Shown here in pieces: positions 1 through 11,994 of a stretch of DNA of 64,000 nt. The notes below the pieces were generated by a model. The model worked only from the letters and a program-made list of their open reading frames with translations, made no database searches and was not told the DNA's origin. Position 1 is the first letter of the stretch; each line of letters begins with the position of its first letter. A program made the position numbers and the translations under genes. This DNA is from Carallia brachiata (Eukaryota; Streptophyta; Magnoliopsida; Malpighiales; Rhizophoraceae): assembly GCA_021464245.1 (NCBI GenBank), contig JADCRB010000010.1:2126735-2190734 (forward strand), given 5' to 3'.

Positions 1-345
1 CATGCCTTGTGTGTTATTAAGATAGAGGTGAGGACCCAGTGAAGTACATTTTAAGCTGGTACAAAGAAAAAATATTTGCAAGCTTACCATATATGATGCA
101 ACCTACAGCTGGAGAGAAATTTTGGCTAGCCACTGGTGAGGAGCCTTTGCTTCCTCATCCATTTAGAAAAACACATGGGAGGCCACAAATCAAAAGAGGA
201 GAGAGGAGTGGGAGTAGTCAAAGGTTAGAGCAAGCATAACTAGAATGTCTAAGAAAGGAGAAAAACAGATTTGTAAAACCTGCAAAAAGTGAGGACACAA
301 TAGCATAACATGTCTCGAGAAACCGACCAACTGCTATTGAAATTG
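1..345 (+). pseudogene. MULE (Mutator-like) transposase, C-terminal remnant
   Basis: This looks like the last part of a MuDR-type transposase entering from the left edge. The first bases encode HALC, the end of a SWIM-type zinc finger (final H-x-C). A shifted frame then reads WYKEKIFASLPYMMQP and GEKFWLATGEEPLLPHPF, followed by a basic RKTHGRPQIKR stretch, the usual order at the end of these proteins. Past a stop at about 238, a zinc knuckle of CCHC spacing (CKTCKK, then GHNSITC) is readable at about 265-315, with a stop inside it. There is at least one frameshift near position 40 and two stops, so the copy is dead. The family is recognised from memory of plant MULE proteins; a search with the translated pieces would confirm it. 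Confidence 0.7.
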
Positions 346-2082
346 AAGGTGAAAACCTAGACCAAGAGGCACAAGGGCCTACTGACTGTATAGCAGTTCA
401 AATGAGTCACGTGAGGTTTAAATGTTCATTGTTGAATATTTAACGCTTTCAATTTATATAATTTTATATCATTTATTTGTTTCCAGTGAAGTAAGGTTAT
501 TAGATGTTGATTTTTTTTTCAATAAATGCAAGTCTATTATCTTAAATTTCTCGAAGATCAGTGACTTCAAGTTCTAAGAAAGTTTACAAAAGCAAATAAT
601 TTGAAAAAAAAAAACAATGGCTTAATTTAATGGATCATTTCTCTCAAATTAAATGCAATGTCTATTATTAATGTAATATATATATTTTACTCTTATTGTT
701 ATTTTTTGGTGTAAGAAAGCATACCAATAAAAGCCAATCTAGTGGTGCATAGAAAAAGCAAAAGGGTAAGAAGGATAAGAAAAGCAACCAAAAAAAGTGA
801 TACCCTAGCTCCAGCACCAACTACTAGTGGAACCAATTAGTGCTCAAATTAAGAAGTATCTCTTATGCCATTTGTTATATCTCCTACACAAAAAAAGGAC
901 AGTAAGTGGCAACTTTACTTAATACTCAAATATTGTTATGGTTATGTGAAATATTCTAAGCCCTCTAAGCAAATTTTTATTAACATGTTAGAGTTCCAAG
1001 TTTAAACACTCAGCAACCAAAACCAAAAATCAACAAATTGATGATTCTGCCATCCCCACACAGAAAGATCGGACTCCTACTACAAACCCCAACAATTCTA
1101 TGCCTATTTATACTACCTCAAACTAGTCCAACATGCCTCTACCAAGAAATAGCTATATTGTAATTACACCACAGCAGTTGGTGGTGAGTATAAACCATTG
1201 TCTTTGTTTACATTAATGCTTGTGATAGGAATTAAATTTGTTGGTCTTAATTTTGTCAACTTTCTTGTATGTGTAGAGTCAATATGAGGCAAAAAAGAAG
1301 AATGGAAAAAAAAAAAGGAAGACCAAAGGATGATTAAAATCATGGCTGGAAGAAATAGAATCATTTTTTATTAATGATGTAATATGACCATTTGGTTTTT
1401 TGTTTTGTCAATGGCCAGAACATCTTTATTTTGATAAGATGACATTTTGTTTTAGTATATGGCCTCTTGTTGGATGACCCGTTGATTTAAATCAAGTTGA
1501 TTTTTGTATTAGAATTTCAAAACGGATTGTGCACTATGTACTGTAGAACTGTAGTGCTTTTTCTGTTTTACATAGATTTTTTGAGTCTATACCTACAAAG
1601 ATGGATTGTGAATTCAATCAATGATTATGCAATTTTTATTTGGGTTAAGTTCAATTTTGGGTCACTAAATTTAAAATTGTTAGAAATGGGTTGAGAGACA
1701 CCAAAATAATGAAAATTAGTCATAGTGTTCATTTTATCTCTAAATAGTAAAGATAATATCACTAAACCCTCATAATAATATCCTTTACCCCTCGACAATA
1801 GTAGAGAAACTCCCTTACTTTTGCAAGGGAAACTATCATCACCAAAATAAAAAAATGTATGACATTCAAGTTCTAGTGCCCTACTCCCGACCATAGCTTC
1901 CACGTCTAGAAAGATTACACAACTAAGTGAAGATGTCCATTATTTTTATTGTGGCTTGTTATTTTTAGCATTAAAAAGCCAATAGTAAAACACAATTTCA
2001 CTACTTGTAGAGTGATCTAATGAACCAAAACTATTGAGCACCTAAACCTTTTAGTTTCAACTTTTAAAGCTTATCCATGTTT
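346..2082. other. Intergenic, no gene seen
   Basis: AT-rich DNA with A and T homopolymers. No reading frame resembles a known protein. Some of it may be further decayed MULE sequence continuing from the left edge, because a lysine-rich frame (KKGKKDKK) is readable near 755-790, but this is not good enough to call. Confidence 0.4.
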
Positions 2083-2526
2083 GTTTGACCACTCCGGCCA
2101 ACCAAAAAAGTGTAGAATGCCAACAACTATTAGAGGTCGACCACCATGGACAACCAAACAAGGGCAGAATGCGCACCAGCATGTTTTGGTTAATCGTCGC
2201 GGGCAACCAAACGAGGGCAAAATGAGCACTAGCCTGCTTTGCATGCTTTGGTCGACCGTTGTGGTCGACCAAACGAGGGTAGAATGCACACCAGCATGCT
2301 TTGCTCGACCATAGCAGTCGACCAAAGCAGGACAGAAACGCGCCAATTTGCTTTGCATGCTTTGGTTGACTGCTGTGGTTGACCAAACGAGGGCAAGGCA
2401 GAATGCGCGCTAGCATACTTTACATGCTTTGGTCGACCATTATGGTCAACCAAATGAGGAAAGAATGCGCACAACATACTTTGGTCAACCGCTATGGTTG
2501 ACCAAACGAGGGCAGAATGCACACAG
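2083..2526. repeat. Minisatellite of about eight units, each starting with a palindrome
   Basis: About eight imperfect units of roughly 46-67 bp start near 2083, 2129, 2187, 2250, 2303, 2364, 2431 and 2483. Each unit opens with an inverted repeat of the form GGTCGACC-5 nt-GGTCGACC followed by AAACGAGGGCAGAATGC; most then end with GCATGCTTT. The unit at 2250 has an almost perfect arm pair and could form a hairpin. Because unit lengths vary and stops are few, several overlapping frames stay open on both strands here. None resembles a protein, so those frames are artefacts of the repeat. Confidence 0.85.
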
Positions 2527-4259
2527 TGCAATAAAAATCATATCCACTTCTAATAGTAATAGTTTTTTCTTTTTGAAATCATGTGTAATAACAATCATAA
2601 GCACACCTAATTAGTTGCATAATTTTGACTTGGGGAAGGGTATAAAAGTCTTAAGTACTTGAGAGAGATAACTAATTGGGAAAAGTTTGAAGTGGATTGG
2701 AAGTGTTGGAAAGTTTTAAGTACTAAATGCCTCATTGAATGGACTAACTGATTGCAAAAATGGTTAGCAAGTTTAAGTTTCAAAACATGGAATTGATAAT
2801 TAGAGTTTCAAGCTTCCATTACATAAGATACATTCATACACAAGCCTTCATTTAAGAAGCAAAGGGATTTTACATCTTACTAATACAAGCCACTTCAAAA
2901 CATATCAGTTCAGGGACTGATTTTACAAAATGATGGAAACACAAAATGAAGTGACTATCATAATATTCCATATTCCATAGCTGCTATCAACCCTACATGA
3001 TCTTCCATTCCAGCATCCCCACACCAGATTTGAAAGCACAAAATTACTTTATAACCCAGCTCGCTAAAAATATGAAAAGAGAAATAAACACAGCAACAAT
3101 AATATGCAGGACCATCAGCTCCCTTTTTTTCGAGCCTTCTTTCTCTCTAGACAGCTCACTCTCTTTAACAATTCAAGAATAATCTGTCTTGATCTTTCAC
3201 ACATTGAGGGATCTATTCAGTGGAATGTACCACACCCTCCAACTTGCTACCAAAATCAAAGGAAAAAAATACAAACATATCAACCTAAGCTTTCACTTAA
3301 GGAGCAAACTACAAATTTCCTACAACACTTCACCTTAAGAAGCCCACACGAAATAAGCCTTCTCCCTGAGTTCAGATCACTCCATGAAGTGTGCATGACT
3401 GCTTCTTTACCGTATTCACACATCATCTTCACCAACCTTCACAATCTCTTAAAAGTGACAATGGTTTGAGTTTTTCTCGGCCTCAAAGAAAACAAATTAG
3501 TCCATTTTCGTAGCAATGACAAGAAGAAGGTAAGGAGAGGAATAATAGTTTAATTGAAGAAAATCAATGAGGGGAATTAGGGCTTACTTCGACTGATTTG
3601 AGTTTTAAAGAAAATAAGATTTGGTCTTCAAAACCAATACACACACGTGGGTGTTTTAAAAAAACAAAAATACTCTTCAAATGCTTCCAGCAGAAAATAT
3701 GAAAGAAATTTTTGGATAATTATTATATGAATTTTTAATTGGGTCAAAGTTTGAAGATAACGGTCAAATGGATTTCCATCGGTAATAGGGATAACTTTAT
3801 ATGATATCTTAACATTTAAGACTGAAATGAAATGACATAAATGCATAAGACAAAAATAAAAAAAAATTAAAACCTATAAGACTAAACTTTTACCTTATTC
3901 CAACAAGTTCCTTCTGCTTTCTCTGTGCTTCAGAACGCTGTGGTCAGGGTTTTTGAGTCATTTTATTGTATCAATGGTGCTGGCAACCACACTTTCTCCC
4001 TAATTTAGAGAGAAAAAATATAGAGTACAGACCCAATACATTTTACTCTCACTTTTGCTAACCTTTCTTTTTCCCGTGACTGCTCTCTAAACGAATAAAA
4101 ATCAAATTCTACCATAATTTTCTTTTTCTTCCCTTTCTTTTTCCTTTATTTTTTCCATTTCAAATACATTGTAAAAAACTCTAGTCCGAGCTTGAAAACA
4201 ATGGGAAAAAGAAAAAGAAAAAGGAAAAAAAAAAAAAAAAAGAAAAGCGCGTAGCGTAA
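2527..4259. other. Intergenic, no gene seen
   Basis: AT-rich sequence without recognisable coding capacity. A pyrimidine-rich stretch at about 4121-4160 and an almost pure A/G tract at about 4201-4246 stand out as low-complexity DNA. Confidence 0.4.
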
Positions 4260-4268
4260 TAGTTAAGC

Positions 4269-4899
4269 AAGGTTTTCAGAACCGAACCGGTCATTGAACC
4301 GGAAAACTGAGAGGTTCAAGGTTCAACCGGTTCGACCGGTAAAACCGCGGTTAAACCGGTAAAACCGGTATTTAATATTAAATATATAAAAATTAAATTT
4401 TTATATAGCTTATATAATTATATAAAATGTTATATTATATAAGAATGATAATAAATATTTAAAATAAAATATATTTTAAGAATTATACTAATATTTACAT
4501 ACATTAAAGATATTACAATTAGTATATTTAACAAAATATAATTTATAAAAATTAATTTAAAAAATAATATTTATAAATAGTGATTAAATATTAATTTTTA
4601 AATTTTAAAGATTAAATTGAAAATTTTAATCAATTGAGGACTAAATTAGAATTTTTAGTTAAAATTAGAGTTTTAATTATAATTTAGATAAAGTTTTGGG
4701 TTAAATTATAATTTAAAATTTTTTAATTTAAATTGAACCGGTTCACCCGGTTCAACCAGTCCCGGTTTTTCCGGTTCTTGACCGGTTTTTTTCGGTTCGG
4801 TCCGAATTTCATTTTTAGACTTGAACCGGACCGGACTTAGGACTGGTTCCCGGTTTTTCCGGTTGAACCGGCCGGTCCGGTCCGGTTTTCAAATCCATG
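4269..4899. mobile_element. Non-autonomous MULE-like element, ACCGGT-rich ends, 9-bp target duplication
   Basis: Both ends are built from overlapping ACCGGTTC/GAACCGGT motifs and the centre (about 4361-4720) is very AT-rich. The left end (GGTTTTCAGAACCGAACCGG) and the reverse complement of the right end (GGATTTGAAAACCGGACCGG) are similar, so the ends are inverted repeats. The 9-mer TAGTTAAGC occurs immediately outside both ends, at 4260-4268 and 4900-4908, and I read it as the target-site duplication. A 9-bp duplication fits the Mutator superfamily. No coding capacity. A related but more decayed copy lies at about 19886-20338. Confidence 0.75.
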
Positions 4900-5018
4900 T
4901 AGTTAAGCCATCGGATAAGGATGCCCAATCCAGATTGGATCCAATGTAAAATCGACGTCAACAACCGACTTTCTGACTGAAACTCTAATTCTGTCCGTGG
5001 ATACCTCACACGCGCATC

Positions 5019-5026
5019 TATAAATA
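5019..5026 (+). promoter_or_regulatory. TATA box of a putative transcription unit
   Basis: TATAAATA in a GC-richer context (CATCTATAAATACCTCCG). A start site would be expected about 25-35 bases downstream, near 5050. The sequence to the right changes character at once to T-rich on the + strand, as in transcribed plant intron or UTR DNA. No TCCCACATCG upstream element of snRNA genes is visible. Inferred, not demonstrated. Confidence 0.45.
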
Positions 5027-5086
5027 CCTCCGTACACACCAAAATTCGGTGGCTCCGGATCCTCTTGTTGGGCCTATGTTTGGGTG

Positions 5087-5353
5087 GGCGTTGGAGTCTC
5101 TTTGCTTGTGCTGATTGGATGCTTTCTTCTTCCTTCTTTGTTTATCGATGATTTGATCCTTAATTTTATTATCCAGTGGTTCCGCTGACTTGTGCGTGCT
5201 CGTGAACTTGATTCAGCTGGCGTTGGGAGTCTCATTGCTTGTGCTTATTGGATGTTTCTTCTTCCTTCTTCGTTTGTCTTTGATATTACGACGATTTGAT
5301 TATTAATTTTAATATCCAGTGGTTCTGCTGACTTGTGCTCGTGAACTTGGTTT
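5087..5353 (+). repeat. Tandem duplication of about 130 bp at the start of the T-rich region
   Basis: Copy 1 (5087-5218) and copy 2 (5219 to about 5353) share GGCGTTGGAGTCTC/GGCGTTGGGAGTCTC, a TTCTTCCTTCTT block, an ATCCAGTGGTTC(C/T)GCTGACTTG block and GCTCGTGAACTTG in the same order. They differ by small indels and substitutions. The duplication lies just downstream of the proposed start site, so it may belong to a leader. Confidence 0.75.
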
Positions 5354-5541
5354 GGCCGATGCATAAGTCGATGGATTCTCTTAATTTGATACAACTGACT
5401 GAGTGTACTCCTTTGCCGGTTGCGTGTTAAAGATTGAGGAATTTTGATCTTCGTGTTCAAACAGATGGATCTGTGACGATGATTCTTTTTAATCTTGGTG
5501 TTAAATTTGGTGGATCGGCGAGTGAAGATTCTTCTGATTCG

Positions 5542-5564
5542 TTATTATTATTATTATTATTATT
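5542..5564. repeat. (TTA)n microsatellite
   Basis: About seven to eight uninterrupted TTA units. Confidence 0.95.
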
Positions 5565-6729
5565 TTTCTTTATTATATGATCCTACCAGGACAAGTTCAG
5601 AATACGATTTGGCCTGGATTAGTTGTTACCTCCTCTCGGTTTGCTTAGCTTTCGGTATTCTTCTTGCAAGCAAATCCTGAGTTGCAGAACATGTGGTGGT
5701 TCTACGGGTGTTTGGTTAATTTGGTATTAGTTTTCCATATTGTTTTGATCGTTGGAGCATCGGAGGCCCAAGATTATTGATTCTAACTCAGAGTACTTTG
5801 ATATCAGGGTCTTCTTGGATTATCGTGAGCGTTGCTCCTACCCGCATCTCGCGATAGTCTCCTTTTCGTTATTTTCCTTTTTCAATTTGCATACTCTTTG
5901 TGTTTTTTTTTTTTTTTTTTTGGATTATGTTTTTGTTTGGCTGCCAGAGAGGTGTTTTGGAGGCTGCTGTGGTCTTCAGCAATGACAATGGATTTGGTCT
6001 GTTAACTTTTATGCTGCGGTAAACATAGGGTCCTGAAATAATCATAGACGAAGAGAACTTCATACAGAGTGCTTACTGCAGTGACTGCCGTTTGAACTTT
6101 CTTTATCTATGTTTTGTTTGTGGCTTCTTTGCTCTGAAGTTGAAGTTTGATGTCGATCTTGTGGTTTTGTTTGTCTTCAGGATCCCTCAAGATTCTTAGG
6201 CTTAAGGCCAAGCCTAGTCAGGGAGTAGTTATTGCAGTAGCTTTTCTCTCTTTGCTATTGCTTCTTCTTTTCATTGAGAGTTGCAGAGCTATTCTATTGT
6301 TCTTGTGTAGGCTTGCCTTGCAACTTTGCAGCAAATGATATCTATTGTATGGGGAGTGATGATGATGGACTCCGTTGGAAAATTGGTCCGTGGAATTGGT
6401 GCTTGGTTGTTTGACTGACCTTGACCCATTGCCTGCCTCCTTTCTTTGGATTATTTTACTTGTGATACTCTGAAGGTCAAATTGTAGTATGTGAGACAGG
6501 TAACCAATTGTTGGTGTGAAAAATCTGAGGATTGGCCTGTTCTTTGAAGTGAAGACAAGCTATGAGTTTTAAGAGAAGTAGCTAAATTAGCCAAATGTGT
6601 TTTAGGTAAAGTTTTGTGAACTTAAGATTTTAATTTTGGTTTATGATAATGGAATGTTGGACTCGCAGATCTTGACAGGATTATCAACATATTGAAGCAT
6701 TCTTTGACAGGCAGCTGAAATTATCAGGA

Positions 6730-8720
6730 AGTTTATGAGGATGTCTCTAACCATTAGATTTTTTCTTGTTAGCTCCGACAATTGAGATTTATTGGATTTC
6801 TCTTTGGAGATTTATCATATTTATTTAGCCAATGAAGAGATCAATGAGTTCTTTGGTTTCAGCTATAATTATTTTGGGGAGATGTGATGGAATGAAATTC
6901 AGGGATGGAGGTGACTTTGCTCTTCTTAACTGGTATGCTTGAACGTTCAAGAGTTTGTATCTTTGTTGAATGTGGTGGGCTTATGATATGATTCCCTTGA
7001 CATGGTGCTTGGCTTATGGTTTCCATTGGTTTTTTATATCAAGATTGGTATTTGAAGATTTGCTCTTAGATACATGGCCTTCACTCTTCTTATGAAGCGC
7101 ACAAATAATTGTGACCATTATTGTTGATTTGCATTCAATTCCTATTTTATCTTTTGTATTTCTCTCATAGAATGCTTGTGGTGAGGATGGCTTTTTTAAA
7201 AAATAAAATAAAATTTTTGAGCAACATGGATTTTTTTTCGAAGTTGATGACTTGTCCTGCAATGAATCTGACTTAGAGATCCCCTGAATTTTGTCTTCAT
7301 TTCTTCTTTATGTCTTCAAAAACAAGATATATTCTACAAAAAAATTAGAATCTAAGCCTTGCTTTTCCTTTTTAAGCCATGGTCAAGTGCAGCGTTTCCA
7401 AATTACACAGATAAAACTCCATCATGGTGTCATTATAGATAAAATTTGATGAGGGGATGGTTAATGTAATGCCTATTATTTGACTTTTCTTGTTGTTTAT
7501 TATGTTAGTTGAAGCTGAACTTTTCATAATCATAAGTTTCTTTAACTCCAGGGTCACTCTAGTGTCTTAAGAAATATGTGGAAATTGATCAATCAAGGAG
7601 TAGCTAAAGCATTATCTTCTGTGTTGCGCTTGCTGTGCTCCCTCTGATGTGAAGCAGCTAAGCAGTGTCTTTTGACTTCTGTCTTTGTTTGGGAGTTGCA
7701 GTTGTATTGGTACATGTGAGGACCTGGCCAAAGTTCATTCAAGCCTCGACGATCATTAATTTGTGGGTTTTAGATTGAAAAATTTAGGGTCTAAATTAGC
7801 CAAAAGTTGGGTGAATCTGTTCAAAATTTGAGTAAGACCAGGTTGGGTTTTTGAGCTGGGGAGCTGGACTTGCACTTTGCCTTTTACTTCTTGTACAATG
7901 AACCATAACATTCTCTTTTGTGCTCACATGACAAACTATCCACTTATTGAAGAATTCTGTAACTAGCAGGTTAAATTATAAGGATTAATTAAGATTATTA
8001 AAATCTTTCTAACCGTCAGATTTTGGTTGCTTCCAACACTTTTTTGACAATGGAGATTTACTGGAACACTTGTTTGGGCTCCATCACATTCAACTTTGAC
8101 ATATTGCGGTTCCTTCCAGAGAAGAGTAATGGTAGAGATTTTCCCTTCTTTCTTGGTATGTGTGAACAATAATAAATTGAGTCTTTTGTTCCAAATGAAT
8201 GCGACAGTTCTGTGGTGATTCACTTGATATGGAAACCTTGGCTTGTGGTAATTTTTTTTGGTATCAGTATTGGAGTTAAAAGATATACTTCTTATGAAGG
8301 CAGAGACAATTGTGGTTGCTGTTTACAATATTCTTTTGTGGTTTGTTTAACTTCCACATTTCTTTCAGACAATCTAAGTGGAGAAGCAGGCTTGATTTTC
8401 AGAAATAGTGATGTGTCTAGCAATTGCCATGGTTAAGCGGTCAGCTACCTTGCTTTTGTCTCCCTTCATGTTTGGACATATATAAGCTATATTGTAGAAG
8501 AGAATTAGAATCTGAGCCTTAGTTGCTTTTTGTTGGAGTTCTTTCTAGTTTTTTAATTGCATGGATTAATCTTCATTGCTGAGTCATATTTTGATAAAAC
8601 TTCATCAGGGAGTTGTTGATGCAATGTCTCCCTTTTGACTTTTTCTTGTTGTCCAATGTGTTCTTTGAAGTATTAGCTGATTTTCTATTAATTTTATCTC
8701 CACGGTTCTTCTTAAATGAC
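6730..8720 (+). repeat. Diverged tandem duplication, period about 1.25 kb
   Basis: Block A (about 6730-7560) and block B (about 7990-8720) are collinear diverged copies. Matching landmarks: TCTCTAACCATTAGATTT near 6745 and TTTCTAACCGTCAGATTT near 8008; CTTGACATGG then CTTGGCTTATGG near 6995 and CTTGATATGG then CTTGGCTTGTGG near 8223; TTAGAATCTAAGCCTTGCTTT near 7346 and TTAGAATCTGAGCCTTAG near 8503; ATGCCTATTATTTGACTTTT near 7470 and ATGTCTCCCTTTTGACTTTT near 8622. No frame is preserved between the copies, so this is non-coding duplication. The segment from 8960 to 9400 may hold a third, weaker copy. Confidence 0.65.
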
Positions 8721-11367
8721 AGGGAAGATTGTGAAAATTCACCCTCATACCTCATTCTCTTGAATCAAATGTGATTTTTGTTATTTCTGAGTTGCGATGT
8801 TTCTGGTGCCATTGGTTTGCACTTCCTTAATGAATAATATGCAATAAAATATTTTAGCAGTTCTTTTCTTGTTTTCAAATGTAAGATTCCAACAAAGAGA
8901 ATTTGGTTGATCAATTTGGTGCAAAGATTGCTTAGCTAGTCCTTCGAATACTGGATAGAGCTGATTCATAGATTCTTCAATGTGAGCATGGGATATGAAA
9001 GATATCTAGATAGGAGCGAAATTTGGCCTCTGCTCTTCTCCACTGGTATGCATGAATATCTAATCTTTTGTGAAGAGACTACTCCCCATTCCCCTTTGAA
9101 TGTCTTTTTGTTTTACTTCCTCCCATCCAGGCATTCAAATATTAAAATAGAGAAGTGAATTCCTCATTCTATTTTGTACTTCAAACTGCCGCATTAATGA
9201 AGTAAAAATAAACATGTGAGGCATCAGGTGGAATTGTTGATAAACACTCTCGGCTGGATTTTCATGAATTATTTCTGCTCCACTACACTATTTTAGGCAT
9301 TAATGGCCTTTGCATGGATGACTGTAGAAGAAACTTTTAACTTCCTTTCTATGAAGCTCATGAAAAAGGTTAGATAGATGAGTTTGGCATTTTTCGGTTA
9401 CATTGTCGGAAGTTAGTTCTGTATTCACAAGCTTTCAACCTGCAGCATGAGCAAATCTTGACATACTGGTCAATACTGGTACTTTTTTCTAGCATTAGGA
9501 CTGGAAGTAGCTAGGTTTGATATTGCATCATTTTTTAAATTAATGTTTCAATTGGAGGGTAATCTTGGATTAGCTTGATATGGCATTTTTTCCCCTCGTT
9601 TGTTTGATTTCTTTTTTTTTTTCTTTTTATTTTTTTTTGGAATTCTTTATGAGGACCTAGGAACAGCCTGATTACAGCTGTGTCGAGGTTTGATGCAATT
9701 CTCACCTTTTGGTTAATGCGAGGAGCTGAAGGTTTGACTTGGTGCAAGATCTTAATTGTATAGCACATGTCAAACTTTACATTAACTTGCAGTTATTAAT
9801 TTGACATCCTGTATGTGTTTCTTTCTGGGGTCATTTTGCTGTTCAAAGACTTCTGTTTCCCTTTATGTCATTTTATATTGTGGCTGACTATGCTTGGACC
9901 CATTAGAAATATATTCTCTGGTTGACATTTTCTGTGTTATTTTTCATCATGTGGTCTTGATTAAAGGGAAAAAAAATGACAGCTTGCTTGCTGAAAATCA
10001 TCCAAGGTTGCATGAGTATGCATGTGATTTAACACGTATTGGTTTGTTTATTTTTTCTCTGCTGGGTTCTGTTTTTTTCTTTTTTGGTTTGGTGGGGTTT
10101 GGGGAGGAAATTTAGGAAGAAACGTAGCGTGGGCTCGGTATTATGATCTGATTTATAAGTTATATTGAAAAGAACGTCTGTGGTGGAATATTTGTGGACT
10201 AAGGGCAAGATTTTGGTATTGTTAAACTGATTGTTTGCAACAATGATGTTGATTTTCGCTGCTTTCCATTACTTGTATGATATAAGATATTCAACTGTCA
10301 CCTTTATTTGCCCCTGTTTTTTTTTTTTTTTTACTTTACTGGATAAATTCATTATATATTGTTTTGATTTATGCAGTGCAACACTGCAACTCATATCACA
10401 ACCATACAAAATGTTTGGACTCGACTTTTCTGTAACTATTTTTAAGTTTAAAGCATTAGGTTATGTTTTTTGTTTTACTGACATGCAAGAGATTATTGAT
10501 GTTTCCATCAATTGAGTAGTCTTACTGTGTGAGATTTGTGCCATGACTGTTGTTGTCACTAATGAACCATTGGGTTTTTTGTTGCCCAAGAAAAAATATA
10601 AAAACTTTGCTATGCATGACAGAATGTGTTTATCCACTGTCCCCTTTTTGTATATTTCATTGCAATCCATTTTACAAGATGATTGTGGAATTCTGTGCAA
10701 GGCAATGCTGATGTATCAAGCTTAAAGTATCCTAGAATTTGTCCTGGAGTTTGTTTTGGGTGTCCTCTGATGGTGATTCATGATCAATGAGCTCTCTATG
10801 CTCCTTATATCATAGAAGCATTGTCTCATAAATTTTCCAGTTTGGCGTAACTCTTGATGTTTGGATGTTATTCTGCAGAAATACGTTTGGCGTGCTAGAA
10901 GGCTGTTACAGGGTTGTTGGTCGATACTTTGGTGATCTAGCCACTAGTTGGTATTTAACTGCAATTAACTCTGAGTTTGAAAGCACATTGTGGGACAAAC
11001 TTTTATTTTTGCAGATCCTATCCTATCTTTTGCATACATTCCATGGTTTCTCAATGCTTGGTCCTCGTACGAATTTTGGCTTCATTAGTACTTTTAGAAA
11101 GTTGTCGTTCTATTCAAGTTACTGCTACATGTCGGGTTATAGGAGAGAGTACCTGCATTTTTCAGTTTCCTGTGCAATTCTTGCTTTCTTTTTCTTTCCT
11201 TGGACTTTTGCTTTCAGATCATGTAGTGAAGTGTGAACAGAGTTGTTTTAACTAGTTGAGTTTACATCAAACATTTTTCCATGTTTGTTACTTTGTCCAA
11301 TGGCAGATGATGACAGCAAGATTATTAACTGTTGCGTCTTTTTATGTCCTCTTTTCTTTAGCATGCA

Positions 11368-11411
11368 GCTCTCTCTCTCTCTTTCTCTCTGTTTGTGTGT
11401 TGTGTGTGTGT
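11368..11411 (+). repeat. (CT)n then (GT)n microsatellite
   Basis: A run of CT units passes into GTGTGTTGTGTGTGTG just upstream of the TRIM element. Confidence 0.9.
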
Positions 11412-11437
11412 TTTTTGTGTCTTGTCTCATTGTTAAC

Positions 11438-11641
11438 TGTTGGAGTATAAAATATAAAAAGTCCCATATTGAAAAGGAAGGGAGGAGTAAAACAATATAT
11501 AAGTGTGGTTAGAAGACCCATAACCTAAGCCTTAAGGTTTTAGGTAATATGTGGTGTCCAAAAGCCCATTTGATATTACTTGCTTCTTCCTTGTTGTTAT
11601 CCGTTTAAGTTATTGGGCCTATACTTCTACAAATCTTTACA
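11438..11641 (+). repeat. 5' LTR of the TRIM
   Basis: 204 bp from TGTTGGAGTATAAAATATAA to CTACAAATCTTTACA. It contains AT-rich TATA-like sequence near its start and the conserved block CCTAAGCCTTAAGGTTTTAG. Confidence 0.95.
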
Positions 11642-11653
11642 TGGTATCAGAGC
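11642..11653 (+). other. tRNA-iMet primer-binding site
   Basis: TGGTATCAGAGC, complementary to the 3' end of plant initiator tRNA-Met, with no gap after the 5' LTR. Confidence 0.95.
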
Positions 11654-11792
11654 CCGAATGTTGTTACCCCTCACATTTAATGGTGAACTAGAGTCAGCTC
11701 AGGTGAAGTTGGACTTTCGTTGTTTGTTCACGCTTCCAGCCCAAGTGAGCTGGGCCCATCCCAAGTGAGTTGGGCTTTCGCGTGAGGGGGCG

Positions 11793-11994
11793 TGTTGGAG
11801 TATAAAATATAAAAGTCTCATATTGGAAAGGAAGGGAGGAGTAAAGCAATATATAAGTGTGGTTAGAAGACCCATAACCTAAGCCTTAAGGTTTTAGGTA
11901 AGATGTGGTGTCTAAAGCTCATTTAATGTTAATTGCTTCTTCTCTCTTGTGATCCATTTAAGTTATTGGGCCTATACTTCTACAAATCTTTACA
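11793..11994 (+). repeat. 3' LTR of the TRIM
   Basis: 202 bp, collinear with the 5' LTR and with the same ends. It has small indels (for example four rather than five A's before GTC) and scattered substitutions. Confidence 0.95.

Larger units (their letters stand above)
11438..11994 (+). mobile_element. Complete TRIM (miniature LTR retrotransposon), 557 bp
   Basis: Two direct repeats of just over 200 bp bracket about 150 bp of internal sequence. Each repeat begins TGTTGG and ends TTTACA, the TG...CA signature of LTRs. Directly after the first LTR is TGGTATCAGAGC, the initiator-methionine tRNA primer-binding site, and a G-rich polypurine tract (GTGAGGGGGCG) precedes the second. The 5-mer TTAAC lies immediately outside both ends (11433-11437 and 11995-11999), a perfect target duplication. 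There is no room for gag or pol, so the element relied on proteins supplied by others. By eye the two LTRs differ at about 14-20 positions, so the insertion is not recent. It lies inside the possible non-coding transcript, in the same orientation. Confidence 0.95.

Noticed and set aside
2057..2531. Several long overlapping open frames on both strands
   Set aside because: They coincide exactly with the palindromic minisatellite, whose units lack stops in several frames. The translations are repetitive and match no protein.
6350..6425. Possible C/D-box snoRNA (GTGATGA at 6356, CTGA at 6415)
   Set aside because: Box spacing is plausible, but no convincing terminal stem, internal C'/D' boxes or rRNA-complementary guide could be shown, and GTGATGA and CTGA are common by chance.
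11580..11768. Small + strand open frame across the TRIM
   Set aside because: It spans the LTR, primer site and internal spacer. TRIM elements do not encode proteins and no gag-like motif is present.
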